64,000 nt of DNA from Saussurea involucrata (Eukaryota; Streptophyta; Magnoliopsida; Asterales; Asteraceae), in NCBI GenBank assembly GCA_033807775.1, contig CM066322.1, positions 16,791,001 to 16,855,000 on the forward strand, read 5' to 3'. A model generated the notes under the pieces. It searched no databases and had not been told where the DNA came from. It worked only from the letters and a program-made list of their open reading frames with translations. Each line of letters begins with the position of its first letter. Position 1 is the stretch's first letter. This document shows positions 21,121 to 30,860 of this stretch, piece by piece. The translations under genes and the position numbers were made by a program.

Positions 21121-21890
21121 TAACATTTTTTTATAAAAACACACTCTTAACATCTTTTTTTATAAAAAACACTCAACATTTATTTTTATAAAAAACACTC
21201 TTCTTTTTATAAAAAAACACACTCTTAACAATTATTTTTATAAAAAAACACACTCTTAACATCTTTTTTTTTATAAAAAACACTCTTAACATCTTTTTTT
21301 ATAAAAAAACACTCTCAACATTTATTTTTATAAAAAACACTCATCTTTTTATAAAAAAACACTCTTAACAATTATTTTTATAAAAAACACACTCTTAACA
21401 TCTTTTTTTTATAAAACACACTCTAACATTTATTTTTATAAAAACACTTTAACATCTTTTTTTTTTATAAAAAAACACTCTTAACATCTTTTTTTAATAA
21501 AACACACTCTAACATTTATTTTTATAGAAAACATTTTAAGGGTGTTTTTTATAAAAAAACACGCTCTAACATTTATTTTTATAAAAAACACTTTAACATC
21601 TTTTTTTTATAAAAAAACACTTTAACATCTTTTTTTTATAAAAAAACACACTCTTAACATTTTTTTTATAAAAAACACCATCTTAACATTTATTTTTATA
21701 GAAAACATTTTAAGAGGTTTTTTTATAAAAAAACACACTCTAACATTTATTTTTATAAAAAACACTTTAACATCTTTTTTTTATAAACAAACACACTCTT
21801 AACATCTTTTTTTTATAAAAAACACCATCTTAACATTTTTTTATAAAAAACACCATCTTAACATTTTTTTATAAAAATACTCTAACATCT
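21121..21890 (-). repeat. A/T-rich 'TTTTTATAAAAAACAC' satellite in intron 1
   Basis: About 25-35-bp degenerate units of ACACTCTTAACATC followed by T-runs and ATAAAAA. The homologous intron of MULE-2 carries the inverted equivalent at 61650-62545. In both elements this array lies nearer exon 1 than the ~30-bp satellite. Confidence 0.85.
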
Positions 21891-22234
21891 ATAACAACAT
21901 ACAAATATCACATTATAACATACAAATATCACATTCAAACATACAACAACATACATATCATATATTTTAAAATTTAAACATAGAACAAATATCACATTCA
22001 AACATATAACAAACTTATAAACACTCCAACAATATACATATCATATATTTTAATTTAAAATAACAAAATACAAGAAAAGTACAAGAAACTTAAGAAAAAC
22101 TTACCATATGAGTAACACGAGCCATCTTCAAACAACCCGAGCGCGTATTCCACACGACAAAATTGAGAGAGTTTGGGAGAGGAGAGGAGAGATTTTTTAA
22201 TTGAAAGTGGTGGCCGAAAGGTCCCCCCACCCTC

Positions 22235-22246
22235 TCTTATTATAGC
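22235..22246 (-). promoter_or_regulatory. TATA region of the MULE-1 Ulp1-like gene
   Basis: On the minus strand GCCGCTATAATAAGAGAGGG stands about 110 nt before the ATG at 22125. MULE-2 has the corresponding GCCGCACTATATAAAGGG at about 61311-61328, and both continue into a conserved GTGGGGGGACC. Promoter conserved between the two copies. Confidence 0.6.
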
Positions 22247-22299
22247 GGCGAATATTAGGGTTGGGGGGGGTGAGCATTAAAGAATTAGGGTTTCACCCT

Positions 22300-22542
22300 A
22301 TGTCGACGCGTGGCGATTCATCCTGCAATCGCGGGCTACCTCCGCGGGCAGGGGCCAAAGGTGTCACCGCGGGCATGGTTGAGGGGCTCCGAGGGACTTT
22401 TGGCCAAAAGAGTGTGACACGTGGGTGTGGGCCCGCGGTCGCGGGGCCCACCGTGGAAAATTAGGGTATTTTGGTAAAGCTGTCGAGATTTAGGGTATTT
22501 TGGTAAGGAAGGGTCAAACTTATGGTATTTTAATTAATTTCC
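22300..22542. repeat. MULE-1 right terminal inverted repeat
   Basis: Inverted counterpart of 8856-9110, ending in ACTTATGGTATTTTAATTAA then TTTCC, followed by the duplicated target CTTTTTAATG. It is the promoter-proximal TIR for the Ulp1-like gene. Confidence 0.85.
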
Positions 22543-22744
22543 CTTTTTAATGTCTATATTAGTTGTTAAAAAATGTTGATTCAACTTCTTTCTATTTCAG
22601 GGTTATAGACATAAGTTAATTTTAGACCTTAATATTTTTCTCTAATTTCATAATTTTTGATCTTCCATTGCTAGAAAACCCTAAACTTCACGTATCACAA
22701 TCTTGTTTTGTGTGTGTATATAAACGCACATTATACATGGTTTA

Positions 22745-23696
22745 GGGGCTGTTTACCAAAATTTTCATTAAGTCCTGTATGGATAAATGTGTCTGACTGG
22801 TTAAATTTATCTGTCTGGGTAAATTGTTGCTCTTGTTTACTTTTTTATCTGAATCAACAGTCTGAATAACAGAAATGACCGATTTACCCCTGAGCATAAA
22901 AAACCACATATTTCATAAAAACCACAGATTGCATAAACATTGCATAAATCACATATTACAAACTAAAGCGCATATTACATAAACATTGCCATAAATCACA
23001 GATTACAAACTAAACCAATGATTGCATAAACATTGCCATAAATCACAGATTGCAAAGTAAACCACAGATTGCATAAACATTGTAAAAAAACATATTTCAT
23101 ATCAAATCTGTCCAAAACAGATTACAAAATCAAAGTGCAATTTGTAGAGAGTAATGGAGAAGAGAGCAAAATCGAAGAGTGTGGAACCATTTCAAAATCG
23201 AAGAGAGCAAAAAAATCGAATAGAGCAAAATCTGTAACATTGAATAAACATTGTAACATTTTCAGTTGACATCTTTTTCTAACAAAATCGAAGAGAGCAA
23301 AATCAAAAAAAAATATCGAAGAGAACAGTGGAGAAGAGAGCAAATCGAAGCAAAATAAAAAAAACGTACTGAAGAGTGCCAGAGGAATCTGCGTTGTCGG
23401 AGGGATCTGCGCCGCCGACGTCGAACGGAGAAGAAGGCTGGAAAGTGAGGCGATGGGGAAGGGTGTGGGAGAGAGGCGTGAAAGTGAGAGGCATGAAATT
23501 GGGAGTAGGGTTTTACCTTTCTTGAAAAACAAGGGCAAAAAGTCACACTTTTATCTTAATGGGGACAACACCTATAAACTTACTGTGCGAATAAGCCCAA
23601 ATCTGTCCGATTATGTCGCAAGTAAACACCCAAAAATGTCTGCGCGAATAAGCCGGTTTTCTCATTAAGCCGATTAAGTCACAAGTAAACACACCG
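22745..23696. mobile_element. Tourist-like element (GGGGCTGTTTACC family), TSD TTA
   Basis: Left end GGGGCTGTTTACCAAAA; right end GTAAACACACCG, its imperfect inverted match. TTA on both sides (22742-22744 and 23697-23699). The interior has a tandem CATAAATCACAGATTGCAAA-type repeat (about 22900-23080) and purine-rich AAATCGAAGAGAGCA repeats (23150-23350). Its frames (for example 23122-23538, minus) are low-complexity and not credible genes. Confidence 0.7.
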
Positions 23697-25220
23697 TTAG
23701 TCAATATACGTTGGGCTATAGGGGCTAAAAGACTTCAAAATTTGAACCACTAAACATCACATACCACTTTATGCCGTTATACATGACACATATACACTAT
23801 ATAGTTATACATATACACATTATATATAATATGGACCCAGAGGAGTCCAACTGATTTTAATTTGATCTGAACCGTTTAAACTCAACTCCAAAATTGATCC
23901 TGGCCGTTTAAATTCAATAAGCCACTCATTAAGCCATCTTAATCGTCCCTCTCTTTCCTATTCACTCGGTTTATCTCACAGACGTCTCCGCCTTCAACCT
24001 CCGGTCCTCCTTTTTCTCTCACGAATGCAGTTTCTCTCCCACGAACTCTCCCACGTCTACCCCATTAAACTCCCACGTCTACCCTGAATTACGATGACAA
24101 TTCGTATATAAATCTTCAAATCCTTCAGTAAATCAGCAAAACAAACTAAATCAGCCCTATGAACATTTATACATCAAATCGGCGGTGGGAAGGAGACATA
24201 TCCATCCATAACGAAGCTACAAATCGATTTTCACCATGTTCGATCATCGTCTGTTGTTTGATTTCTCTGTTCTTCATCTTCTAACAGGTTCGATTATCTG
24301 GTTCGATTTTCGTTTTCATCCTTCTGGTTCAATGTCATTCTTCATTTTCGATTTCAGGTTCCATCTTCTAAAGATGTATGAATTATGACCACTTCCCAGA
24401 TACCGGTCCTAAACCCCGTCCTTAGAACCCTCAATTTAGCGCGGGAGATCGCCAGTTCGGATCGTCATCGTGTTAGTGAGTTTCTTTCTTCCCGTTTATG
24501 TGAATCGTGAATTGTAGTTACTCTCTGAGAAAACTCCCTAATGTATTGTATTCTGAATTTGGGAAAATCCTTGTTGTGATTTCAATCAAGATTGTATCGG
24601 TGTTTGGTTTTATAAAATGACATTGTAACTAACTTAGTTTGAAATCAATCAGTTAAATTAAAAAACTTATATCGTCTTCTATGTTGTCTGATAAAAGCAC
24701 GGTAATTTCGAGTTTTCTATCGTTTGTTCCAACTGCGAATGCTCCCAAAACGTATGAGTAACTTTGTGAGTTTTTTTATTACGAAAGTTGTATCATTAAA
24801 TTCTTGCTTTTTATCTCTATATTTGATTCTCCATGGCACCATCTCAGGTAAATTTTCATTGTTCATCTTAAATTTTTCATTGTTCATCTTTTTTAATGCT
24901 TTGTTGTGTTATGCATATCAGTTTATAGAGGGCTTCTGGTCTACTGACAGATCATTGGGTTTTGAGGGTAGATTTATGTTGATTTCATATTGCATTAATC
25001 TTTTTTTATGTGTTAGAATTGGAGAGTCGATTGATAGAGAGACACACGAGATGGCTGAATCGGCCATTTTCATATAATGAGAGAGTGTTTACAAGTGAAG
25101 TGTCTAACCTAATAATGAAACCCTAAGAGACTATTTATACAAAGAGAAGTTACACATAATTACAGAAAGGACCCTGAACTATACATATTGACATTAATAC
25201 TCTAACATCCCCCCTTAAAC

Positions 25221-26762
25221 TCAAGTAGGGGAAGAATGAGACAAATTGAGTTTGGAAACAAGGGCCCGAAAACGCCTTGGAAGATGAGCTTTGGTGAAGA
25301 TATCTGCAGTCTGATCAAGGGTGGAGATTGAAAAAAGTTTAACCGTCTTGCGAAGAACATGTTGACGAGTGAAATGACAGTCAATCTCGATGTGCTTTGT
25401 ACGCTCATGAAAGACATCATTGTGAGCAATTTGAATAGCACTAGTGTTGTCACACCATAATGGTGTTGGGGAAAATTGATGAGCACCCATATCAGATAGT
25501 AGCCAGCGTAGCCATACAAGTTCCTGAGTAGTGTCAGCTAAGGCTCTATATTCCGCTTCAGTGCTGGAGCGAGCTGTCAGTGATTGTTTCTTGTTGCGCC
25601 AGGAGATAAGAGAGTCCCCAAGAAAGAAACAATAGCCGGTAGTTGAACGACGATCGGTTATGTCACCATCCCAGTCAACATCTGAGAAGGCACGAAACTG
25701 TAAGGATGAAGTGGATGAGAAGTGAAGTCCATGGAACATTGTCCCTTTGAGGTACCGAAGTATACGAAGAACAGCGGCATAGTGGTCTGAGCACGGGACA
25801 GCCATGAATTGGCTAACTATATGAACTGTATAGGCAAGACCTGGTCTAGTAACAGTCAGGTAGACCAGAGATCCAACTAGTTGACGGTACCGTGTGGGGT
25901 CTTTCTGCGGGGTTCCGGCATTCGGAGCAAGGTGCAGATTTTGCTCAATGGGTGTAGATGCAACTTTGTTGTCCGTGATCCCAGTTTTGGACAACATATC
26001 TGAAATATACTTGGCTTGACAGAGATAGATGCCGGAGGAGTCTAATAGAACTTCAAGTCCAAGAAAGTAGTGTAGTTTGCCAAGGTCTTTCATCTCAAAA
26101 CATGAGCTGAGAGATTGTTTGAGATGATTGATACCTGTAGTGTCACTGCCGGTGATGATCATGTCATCAACATACAACAGAAGTAAGATAATACCTGCAG
26201 CAGTAGTCCGAGTAAACAGGCCAGAATCATAGTTACTTGGAGAAAAACCCAATGAGATGACAGTGTTGCTAAACTTTTCGAACCAAGCACGAGGAGCTTG
26301 TTTGAGGCCATAGAGGGCTTTTCGAAGTCGACATACATGTCCCTGACAGGAGGTCACACCTGGAGAGAGTCTCATGTAGACTGCCTCTCCGAGATCGTCA
26401 TTCAGAAAGGCATTCTTGACATCCATCTGATAGAGTGGCCACTTCTTGGTGGCAGCTATGGCGAGAAGGCTACGAACTGATGTGACACGAGCCACAGGAG
26501 CAAACGTTTCCTCGTAGTCAATGCCATATTCTTGATTGAAGCCTTTTGCCACAAGTCGTGCTTTGTATCGATCAATGGATCCATCAGACTTGGTTTTGAT
26601 TTTGAAGACCCATTTGCAACCAATGGGTGACTTTCCCGGTGGGAGAGGAACAAACTCCCATGTATTGGCTTTGTCAAGTGCCTGAAGTTCCTCTGTCATA
26701 GCTTGCTTCCAAACAGGGTTAGACTCGGCTTCCTTTAAGGAAGTTGGTTCATGGGTGGACAA
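25221..26762 (-). CDS. Reverse transcriptase-RNase H part of Copia-E pol
   Basis: 513 open codons beginning just before EPTSLKEAE, the usual start of the Copia RT domain. Motifs: WKQAMTEELQAL, CKWVFKIK, MDVKNAFLNDD, ALYGLKQAPRAW and the catalytic YVDDMIITGSD. RNase H follows with DVDWDGD.DRRSTTGY, SLTARSSTEAEYRALA, LWCDNTSAI, ERTKHIEIDCHF and a C-terminal ADIFTK. The domain is complete and open but separated from integrase by a frame break upstream, so it is not expressed as a full polyprotein. Confidence 0.88.
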   Translation of the reverse strand: MSTHEPTSLKEAESNPVWKQAMTEELQALDKANTWEFVPLPPGKSPIGCKWVFKIKTKSDGSIDRYKARLVAKGFNQEYGIDYEETFAPVARVTSVRSLLAIAATKKWPLYQMDVKNAFLNDDLGEAVYMRLSPGVTSCQGHVCRLRKALYGLKQAPRAWFEKFSNTVISLGFSPSNYDSGLFTRTTAAGIILLLLYVDDMIITGSDTTGINHLKQSLSSCFEMKDLGKLHYFLGLEVLLDSSGIYLCQAKYISDMLSKTGITDNKVASTPIEQNLHLAPNAGTPQKDPTRYRQLVGSLVYLTVTRPGLAYTVHIVSQFMAVPCSDHYAAVLRILRYLKGTMFHGLHFSSTSSLQFRAFSDVDWDGDITDRRSTTGYCFFLGDSLISWRNKKQSLTARSSTEAEYRALADTTQELVWLRWLLSDMGAHQFSPTPLWCDNTSAIQIAHNDVFHERTKHIEIDCHFTRQHVLRKTVKLFSISTLDQTADIFTKAHLPRRFRALVSKLNLSHSSPT

Positions 26763-26952
26763 TAAAGTGGCATAACAATGATAATCACGAAGGTGAGAAG
26801 GAACTTATCTTACCTGAGCGGAGCGTCGTGCTTCATCTTGTGGTTGAGAGGAGCTAGGATCCATAGACTCAGCAGATGGCTCAGAAGTAGTACTTGGAGT
26901 TGGTGCAGATGATTGATCGTGATCAGATGACACAGGTGGGTCAGGTGAAGGT

Positions 26953-27829
26953 TCAGATGGAACAGATGAAGGTTCCGGTTGAGAAGAAGCGAAAGGAGGT
27001 GGAACAGATGTCAGATGGTACAGAATAAGACTCAGATGGAGGTGAGTTGGAAGGAGGTGGGACAGATGGTGAGGTCAGCATGGAATCTAATTGGAGGGAG
27101 TCCAAAGAGATAGAGTTATCAGTGAAGAAGGAAGTGGAAGGATTGGGTATGTCTTGAAATTTGGACACTGTTGAGAAGGGAAGATGTTCCCAGAATGTGA
27201 CATGACGGGAAATACGTAGTCTTTTAGAGACTGGATCCCAACAACGATAACCTTTGTGTTCAATACCATAGCCAAGAAAGCAGCATAATCGAGAACGAGG
27301 TTCAAGTTTGGTGTGTTCATGAGGTTGCAACTGAACAAAGCAGGCACAACCCCATACTTTTAGGAGGTCATATGCAGTGGAGACCCCATGGAGCACTTCA
27401 TAGGGAGACTTTTGATTGAGGATGGGAGTCGGGTGACGGTTGATGGTGTAGACAGCCGTGAAGGCAGCTTCGCCCCAAAAACGTTCTGGACACTCGGCTG
27501 AGATTAATAGAGTACGAACAGTATCGAGGATGTGGCGATGTTTACGTTCAACACGTCCATTTTGTGGAGAGGTGTCTGGACACGAGTACTGAGAAAGAGT
27601 ACCCTGAGATCGAGGAAAAGAGAGGAGAGAAGATTCTTTGTATTCCATAGCATTATCTGCTCGAAGAATCTTTATAGGTTTGAAAAGCTGGGTCAGGATC
27701 ATACGGGCGAAGGTGATGTAGATTTGAGGTAGTTCGGAGCGATGTTTCATGAGATATATCCATGTAAAACGTGTGTGATCATCGATAAAGATAACGAAGT
27801 ATCGATAACCACCCATGGATGGATGTGGT
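26953..27829 (-). pseudogene. Copia-E integrase catalytic part, severed by hAT insertion
   Basis: Frame 27829 down to 26953 reads PHPSMGGYRYFVIFIDDHTR, ILRADNAMEY and PQNGRVERKHRHI, covering the second Asp and the Glu of the DDE integrase, then the C-terminal GYGIEHKGYRCWDP block and a Ser/Pro-rich linker. The first Asp (HSDVWGPA) lies on the other side of the hAT element at about 29350. The frame is lost before RT. Confidence 0.85.
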
Positions 27830-27837
27830 GCTGGTCC

Positions 27838-29339
27838 TAGGGGTGTGCAGAAAACCAACTGATCCAATCAAAACCGACCGATCCAATTAGAACCGACCGA
27901 CCTTGATTGGATATCCAATTGCAATTGGATTGGATCAGATCGAAAATTTTGACATCCAATTGGATCGGTTCGGTTGTTGGATGGCAGTCCAGAACCGATG
28001 GGAACCGAACCGAACCGAACCAAACCGAACCGAACCGAACCGAACCGAACCGAGCCGACCATAAAACCGAACCGATACCATCCAATTATATTTTAGATTT
28101 TAGGATTTATTATTTTCTATTTTTTTTAAAAACCTGAAAATTTTCAAAATAATTAAAATTTAAAAAGTAAAAACCTATCTCAATTCTCACGGTCTCCAAC
28201 TCTCCATTTCCCTCTTCTCTCACTTCTCACACGCTCTCGTGAAACCCTAATCTCACTCACCCACGATTCATCTTGCTGCAGCACCCACGACTCCACGAGG
28301 CCACACCGCCACGATTCGTCTTTGCTGCAACCTGCAGGCCACCCAAAGTCGATTCTCAACTCTCAAGTCTCACACATTCTCGATTCTCAACTCTCAACTC
28401 TCAAGTCTCACGGTCTCACACGTCCGATTTGCTTCTCCCCACACACGAATAGAAACTTTAAAACGGATTCTTCTTCAAACTCGGTATGAATTCTGATTTT
28501 GCATTTCTTTCCTTTTGATTTTGCTAGTTTATGTGTTTCTGTAGGTTTATATTCACATGTGATACTGATATATGTAATAAGAATGTGCTTTCTTTTAGTT
28601 AATGACTTAATGTCACTTATGTTTATTAACATGTGAATGACTGATCTACATAGGTAGATTTGACGTTAATGGTTTTATATATTAAAGATGCATTAAAAGG
28701 AGATTTGACGTTAATGGTTTGCATATTGAATACCCTTATCATTTGGTTATCTTTTTTTCTTTATTTTCATGTTTTATCTTTTTTCTTGGTATTCTAAAAC
28801 ATATCCTTTGAATTTGAAAACAAAATTTGTTACTGGATTTTAGATCATAAGCCATTGTTTTGCATATAGGCAGATCACTATCTGCAGTCTGTTTAGATGC
28901 TTCACTTTGTTTCTAGCCATGGAAATAAATGGAAGAAACGTGCTTATGCCCATTTTTCGTCTCCTTTGCTCATTTGTGGACGATTTTGTTAGTTTGTATG
29001 TGGTTCTACCATCTGCAGTCTGTTAGGGGTTTTATTTGACAAGAGGTAGTTTAGTATTTAATTATGCTTTATTGGATTTAAAACATTGGATGTCGGATGG
29101 ATCTGATCCGATCATCCATTGGATGTCGGATCGGATGGATCCAATCTGATCCAATGGATATCCAATAAAAATATCCATTGGATGGAACCGAACCGATCTA
29201 ATCATCCATTGGATTGGAAAAATCCAACATCCAATGGATGATTGGATCGGTTCGGTTGGCAAAATCCAACATCCAATGGATGATTGGATCGGTTCGGTTG
29301 GCCTCACATCCATTGGATGTCAACCGATGAACACCCCTA
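27838..29339. mobile_element. Non-autonomous hAT element inside Copia-E integrase
   Basis: Ends TAGGGGTGT...ACACCCCTA, flanked by the 8-bp duplication GCTGGTCC (27830-27837 and 29340-29347), the hAT signature. Removing it restores the HSDVWGPAPHPSMGGY reading of Copia integrase. Size 1502 bp with no transposase frame. Subterminal regions are full of repeated motifs: (AACCG)n at about 27970-28060 on the left and ATCCAATGGATGATTGGATC units on the right (29070-29320). Confidence 0.9.
29070..29320. repeat. Subterminal ATCCAATGGAT / GGTTCGGTT repeats of the hAT element
   Basis: About eight short palindromic ATCCA(A/T)TGGAT motifs, including a direct duplication of a roughly 43-bp unit ending GATCGGTTCGGTTGGC (29216-29305). 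The left end (27880-28065) has related CCAATTGGATCGGTTCGGTT sequence. hAT transposases typically bind subterminal repeats; a binding role here is inference. Confidence 0.75.
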
Positions 29340-29347
29340 GCTGGTCC

Positions 29348-30151
29348 CCAAACATCAGAGTGAATGAGGTCAAAAGGGGAAGCAAAATTAAATTCATTTA
29401 GTTGAAAAGGTAAGGCATGATGTTTGCCAAGTTGACAGGATAAACAAGAAACGTTTTCAGAAGAGGTGTTGCCTAACAGTCCTGAACTAGCTAACAGTTT
29501 TATCCTAGCTAGAGATAGATGTCCTAGGCGTTTATGCCATAATTCAAAGGAAGGGGTACTGGAAACAGAGGCAAAATGATTCGAGGATTGTAAGGGGAGA
29601 CGGAGGTAGGTCACTTCAACCATCCGACCAACTTTACGGCCTACTCCAAGGATCTGCTTGGTCTTTGGATCTTGCACAACACAACCAGTAGGATGAAACA
29701 AAACAATTAGGCTGGATTCCATAAGTTGAGTGATAGAAATCAGACTCAGAGATAAGTTTGGAATATGTAGCACATCAGGTAATTGAAGGTTGGTGGTAGA
29801 TACAGTTCCACTGAAAGATACGGGTAAACGAGTGGCATCCGCAGTGCGGACTGATGAGTACATGCTGGAGGTTTGCTTTGAGATAAACCCGTCAGCCTTA
29901 GGTGTCATGTGGTTACAACAACCAGAGTTAAATAGCCAAGGATTGCCTGGTGTTGAGATATTGCACTGAGAATTCATACCCATAGAACCTGTCATGAGTT
30001 GCTCTATTTGGTCTTGGTTTTGTCGCAGGAGTGCCACAGAGTCAGGTGAAGAGTTGGTGTTATGAATAGGTGATGAGTTGGTGTTATGCATACCCATAGA
30101 ACCTGTCATGAATCGCTTTATTTGGTCTTGGTTTTGGCGCAAGAGTTCCAT
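29348..30151 (-). pseudogene. Copia-E protease, GAG-pre-integrase and integrase start
   Basis: Minus-strand frame with the Copia protease region PWLFNSGCCNHMTPKADGF, then the GAG-pre-integrase zinc finger (LWHKRLGHLSLARI, CLSCQLGKHH) and the integrase start DLIHSDVWGPA. The protease motif has Asn where the family has the catalytic Asp (D-S-G), encoded by the complement of 29927-29929. The frame runs into the hAT element at 29339. Confidence 0.82.
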
Positions 30152-30232
30152 GAGGTCAGGTGCTGAGTTGTTGTTATGCAGTGCCTGAATTGGCGGTGTA
30201 GAGGAGTCTGGAGTGATTGATGCAGCAAAGGA

Positions 30233-30433
30233 CTAAGTACGCAGTTGCCTTAGATTACCGGAGTGCCGTTGATTACCTGAGTTCCTTTGATGTTTTAGAC
30301 AGTCTGACCCATAGTGTCGTGGCTGTGTGATCCCACACCAGCGACATTTTCGAATTGGGCAGTTGAGAAGAAGATGAGAAGTAGAGTGACAAAACGTGCA
30401 GTCACTGTATTGAGACCGGCTAATGAGAGCCAT
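30233..30433 (-). pseudogene. Copia-E gag remnant with zinc knuckle
   Basis: 66 codons containing CTFCHSTSHLLLNC, a C-X2-C-X4-H-X4-C zinc knuckle, and a second Cys/His cluster CRWCGITQPRHYGSDC. The rest of gag, normally several hundred residues between the 5' LTR and the knuckle, is absent and replaced by a minisatellite and unrelated sequence. Confidence 0.65.
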
Positions 30434-30579
30434 CTAACGTAATAGAAAACTGATTTAGAACTGGAACTGAAGACTGGAAGGAAAACCCGGAGTGTAAGAA
30501 ACTGATCGTGAGGTACCGAAACTGTGTGTTCCGGAATTGAAAATCGAATAGAGGAGTTTCTGAGTTGTGAGGGTTGCGA

Positions 30580-30860
30580 TTAGAGACTGATATCGCAAGT
30601 GAAGGTTGCGATTTGAGACTGATATCGCAAGTGAAGGTTGCGATTTGAGGTTGATATCGCAAGTAAGAGTTGCGATTTGAGACTGATATCGCAAGTGAAG
30701 GTTGCGATTTGAGGCTGATATCGCAAGTAAAGGTTGCGATTTGAGGCTGATGTCGCAAGTGAAGGTTGCGATTTGAGGCTGATGTCGCAAGTGAAGGTTG
30801 CGATTTGAGGCAAGTCGCAATGGTCGGTTGCGATATAGAGGCAAGTCGCAATGGTCGGTT
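30580..30860 (-). repeat. 33-bp GTTGCGATTTGAG minisatellite where Copia-E gag should be
   Basis: About eight units of GATATCGCAAGTGAAGGTTG CGATTTGAG.CT (about 33 bp, multiples of three), degenerating toward 30900. It lies between primer site and zinc-knuckle remnant. It is open in all minus frames because it lacks stops; the predicted LKSQPSLAIS.SNRN peptide repeats are a by-product. Confidence 0.85.

Larger units (their letters stand above)
16046..22125 (-). pseudogene. Decayed multi-exon DUF1985 + Ulp1 (C48 peptidase)-like gene of MULE-1
   Basis: Exons inferred from GT-AG sites and phase: E1 22125-22105 (7 codons, MARVTHM), E2 20366-18802 (DUF1985-type domain with FGRREFCLITGL; split by a solo LTR), E3 18713-18570, E4 18489-18096 (acidic/Ser-rich, then PPPSDPY repeats), E5 18020-17931, E6-E8 three copies of an 81-nt exon, E9 17371-17249, E10 17169-16748 (Lys-rich KKTGKKVGKKAGKGK), E11 16666-16496, E12 16417-16046. 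E11-E12 form the Ulp1-like protease: KHWLLGVFDL (catalytic His), YDSD (Asp) and NADCGVWVC (Cys) are present. Lesions: solo LTR in E2, one C lost in a C-run of E2 relative to MULE-2, the E3 acceptor AG changed to AT, frame breaks in E4 and E10, and a TAG near the end of E9. Ulp1 proteases cleave SUMO; the role of these transposon-borne copies is not settled. Confidence 0.82.
8856..22542 (-). mobile_element. 13.7-kb Mutator-like element with DUF1985/Ulp1-like gene (MULE-1)
   Basis: Left and right ends are inverted copies: GGAAATTAATTAAAATACC, then TTTGAC, tandem 'ACCAAAATACCCTAA' motifs, GGTGGGCC..GCG, CACGTGTCA, CCAAAAGTCCC and GGCCCCT. Homology extends roughly 230-250 bp inward at each end. 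Both sides carry the same 10 bp, CTTTTTAATG (8846-8855 and 22543-22552), consistent with the 9-11-bp duplication of Mutator elements. Cargo on the minus strand is a DUF1985 + Ulp1-like gene (16046-22125) and a coiled-coil gene (9377-9949). Nested inside are Copia-A (10097-14902) and a solo LTR (18924-19809). No MURA-like transposase is seen. This composition matches the Ulp1-carrying MULEs known as Kaonashi in Arabidopsis and related elements elsewhere. A second copy starts at 60992. Confidence 0.88.

Noticed and set aside
20842..21123. 93-codon frame with repeated RDLSCHS peptides
   Set aside because: It is the translation of the intron satellite; no start context, promoter or codon bias.
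23122..23546. Three overlapping minus-strand frames rich in Leu/Ser/Phe
   Set aside because: Low-complexity translation of AAATCGAAGAGAGCA repeats inside a Tourist-like element.
27907..28137. Frame with RTEPNQTEPNRTEPN repeats
   Set aside because: Translation of the (AACCG)n subterminal repeat of the hAT element.
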